From NCBI GenBank assembly GCA_000715685.1, contig KL569388.1:27034-34313 (forward strand): a DNA stretch of 7,280 nt, in the 5' to 3' direction. Under the pieces are notes generated by a model. The model worked only from the letters and a program-made list of their open reading frames with translations, searched no databases and was not told the origin of the DNA. This DNA comes from Streptomyces lilacinus. Lineage in GTDB: Bacteria > Actinomycetota > Actinomycetes > Streptomycetales > Streptomycetaceae. Each line of letters opens with the position of its first letter. Position 1 is the stretch's first letter. Made by a program: the position numbers and the translations under genes. Positions 5,655-7,280 of this stretch are shown piece after piece.

Positions 5655-7280
5655 ATGACCCCGCACCCGGAGCCCTTCGCGCTCATCGGCGCCGGCGACC
5701 GCGCCCGCCTGCCCGGCGACGTCGTGGACGCCCACCCGCTCTCCCGCTTCGCGGACGGGCCCGCCGCCGAGGGCGCCGACGTCGCCGCCCGGCGCGTCAC
5801 CCGCCCCGCCCCCTTCTCCCCGGACGCCCTCGGGACGGCGGCCGCCGCCGTCGTGCGCGCCCACGACCTGCTGCGCGTCTCCCTCGGCCCGGCCGCCGGC
5901 CCGGAGTTGCTGCGACGGGTCCACGCCGAGGCCCGACCGCCCCTGACCGTGCACGACCACCGCGGCCTCGACGTCGCCGACCGCGCCCGACGGCTCGCCG
6001 CGCTCCTCGACGCCGAGCGCGGCAAGCCCTTCGACACCGCGACCCCGCCCCTGCTGCGCCTGACCGCGGTCGAGGAAGCGGACGGGACCTGGGTGCTGCT
6101 CGTCGCCGTCCACCGCGCCCTCGCCGCCGCCCCCGACGCCGTCCTGGCGGAGCTGCTCCGCGCCTACGACGGCGTCGTCGCGGGCCACGACGCGGCGACG
6201 GAGCCCGTGCTCCGGCACGCGCCCTGCGCGGCGGCCGAGCGGGACGGCCTCCTCGACCGGGCGGGCCGCCGCCACTGGCGCGAACTCGCCGCACGCCACG
6301 CGCCGTTCGCCCTGCCACGCGCCTGGGCCGCCGGCCCGGACGGCCCGGCCGAGGCGCTCGAGCGGACCGTCGACCACACCGACCTCGCCGACGGCCTCAC
6401 CGCCCTCGCGGCCGCCGCCGACGCGCCCCTGCCCACCGTGCTGCTCGCCGCCCACCTCAAGGTGCTCGGCATGCTCACCGCCGAACCGGCCTTCCGTACG
6501 GATGTCGTGGCCCATCCCGGCACGGCTCCGGGGGAGCGGACCTGCGACACGGCCCTGCACCGCGTCACGCTGCCGCTGGGCCACGAGCGCACCGCCCCCA
6601 CCTGGCGCGACCTCGTCGCCCGCGTCGCGGAGACAGAACGCGCCAACTGGCCCCACCGCCACGTCCCCCGCGGCACCACCGCTCCGGCCGCCGAGCGCGC
6701 GGCCCACGCCCTCTTCGACGCACTCGACGACGCCGAGGAGTACGTCGCCACCGCCCACGACATCGCCGGCCACGGCCTCCACGTCCTCGCCCACGACGGT
6801 CGGCTGCGCCTGCGCACCGCCCCCGGCGCCCTCGCCCCGGACCGTCTCGACGGGCTCGCCCTCATGTACCGGGCGGTGCTCGAGGCCATGGCAGCCGACC
6901 CCGACGGCGACGCCCACGCCGCCTGCCTGCCGCCCCGGGAGCGGGAGGCGGTGCTGCGGACCTGGAGCACCGGCCCGGTGATCGACCGCGGCACGGCCAC
7001 CGTCGTCGACCTGCTCCGCGCGCAGGCGGCTGCCACGCCCGACGCGCCCGCCGTGCGCGTCGGCGAGGAGACGCTCACCTACCGGGACCTGGACGAGCGC
7101 TCCAACCGCGTCGCCCACCACCTGCTCGCCCTCGGCGCCCGCCCCGACACCCTCGTCGGCGTGAGCCTCGGCCGCACCCCCGACCTGCTGCCCGCGCTGA
7201 TCGGCGTGTGGAAGGCCGGCACCGGCTACCTCCCCCTCGACCCCGACCTGCCGGAGGCCCGCACCCGGCGGATGCTGGAG
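5655..7280 (+). CDS. Nonribosomal peptide synthetase, 5' part: catalytically dead C domain, then A domain (partial)
   Basis: The frame is open from ATG 5655 to the window end, so the gene is 3'-truncated here. The N terminus, FALIGAGDRARLPGDVVDAHPLS, resembles the usual opening of C-A-T synthetases whose C domain continues with YPLS-type motif C1. About 430 residues of condensation-like sequence follow, with recognisable landmarks: PFDTATPPLLRL near residue 125, TWRDLVARV near residue 320 and PHRHVP soon after. The active site is lost: the HHxxxDG position reads HRALAAA at 6111-6131 (His153, then Arg154 for the catalytic His, with Ala for both Asp and Gly). The segment after C1 is also shortened. 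An A domain then begins, with A1 LTYRDL near 7074 and A2 WKAGTGYLPLDP near 7212; it looks conventional as far as it goes. Its specificity residues lie beyond the window. The N-terminal domain may serve as a docking or structural scaffold. Confidence 0.95.
   Translation, partial: MTPHPEPFALIGAGDRARLPGDVVDAHPLSRFADGPAAEGADVAARRVTRPAPFSPDALGTAAAAVVRAHDLLRVSLGPAAGPELLRRVHAEARPPLTVHDHRGLDVADRARRLAALLDAERGKPFDTATPPLLRLTAVEEADGTWVLLVAVHRALAAAPDAVLAELLRAYDGVVAGHDAATEPVLRHAPCAAAERDGLLDRAGRRHWRELAARHAPFALPRAWAAGPDGPAEALERTVDHTDLADGLTALAAAADAPLPTVLLAAHLKVLGMLTAEPAFRTDVVAHPGTAPGERTCDTALHRVTLPLGHERTAPTWRDLVARVAETERANWPHRHVPRGTTAPAAERAAHALFDALDDAEEYVATAHDIAGHGLHVLAHDGRLRLRTAPGALAPDRLDGLALMYRAVLEAMAADPDGDAHAACLPPREREAVLRTWSTGPVIDRGTATVVDLLRAQAAATPDAPAVRVGEETLTYRDLDERSNRVAHHLLALGARPDTLVGVSLGRTPDLLPALIGVWKAGTGYLPLDPDLPEARTRRMLE

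Noticed and set aside
5598..7121. 507-codon open frame on the - strand opposite the second NRPS
   Set aside because: Its Gly/Ala/Val/Arg-rich composition mirrors the NRPS codons and no family motif is visible; it is an antisense shadow caused by the scarcity of stop codons.

Overview
The window is very G+C-rich, and almost every third codon position is G or C. With GTG starts, tightly packed co-directional genes and modular synthetase genes, this points to an actinomycete, most likely Streptomyces or a close relative. Everything that can be supported lies on the + strand. It reads as the middle of a nonribosomal peptide synthetase (NRPS) gene cluster, probably one operon.

Layout: (1) 1-3299, the 3' part of an NRPS gene. 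It covers the last residues of a condensation (C) domain, then an adenylation (A) domain, a carrier (T/PCP) domain, and a C-terminal C domain with nothing after it. (2) 3303-4863, an ABC exporter of the cyclic-peptide/siderophore type (PvdE/SyrD-like; membrane domain fused to ATPase). Its reading frame is broken at 4555-4569 by 15 bases identical to the 3' end of the Tn5 mosaic-end adapter used in Nextera sequencing libraries. About 30 codons expected in this family are missing at that point. This is almost certainly an assembly or library artefact, not biology. (3) 4853-5608, a type II (editing) thioesterase with a complete Ser-Asp-His triad, starting inside the exporter's 3' end. (4) 5609-5654, a short spacer with a 17-bp tandem repeat that copies the thioesterase stop region and supplies the next ribosome binding site. 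(5) 5655-7280, the 5' part of a second NRPS gene: an N-terminal condensation-like domain that has lost its active-site motif, then the start of an A domain cut by the window end.

How the genes would work together: the two synthetases assemble the peptide on carrier domains, the type II thioesterase clears mis-primed carriers, and the exporter moves the peptide across the membrane. The interesting biology is in the synthetases. The first NRPS's A domain has lost the Asp that binds the substrate amine (FDxS motif), has changed A3, A5 and A8 motifs, and has Arg in place of the catalytic A10 Lys. It therefore looks inactive or highly atypical. At the protein-protein junction a C domain with its catalytic His sits at the end of the first NRPS, and a dead C domain opens the second. 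This suggests a rearranged or non-collinear assembly line in which the carrier may be loaded in trans or skipped. The product cannot be named from this window.
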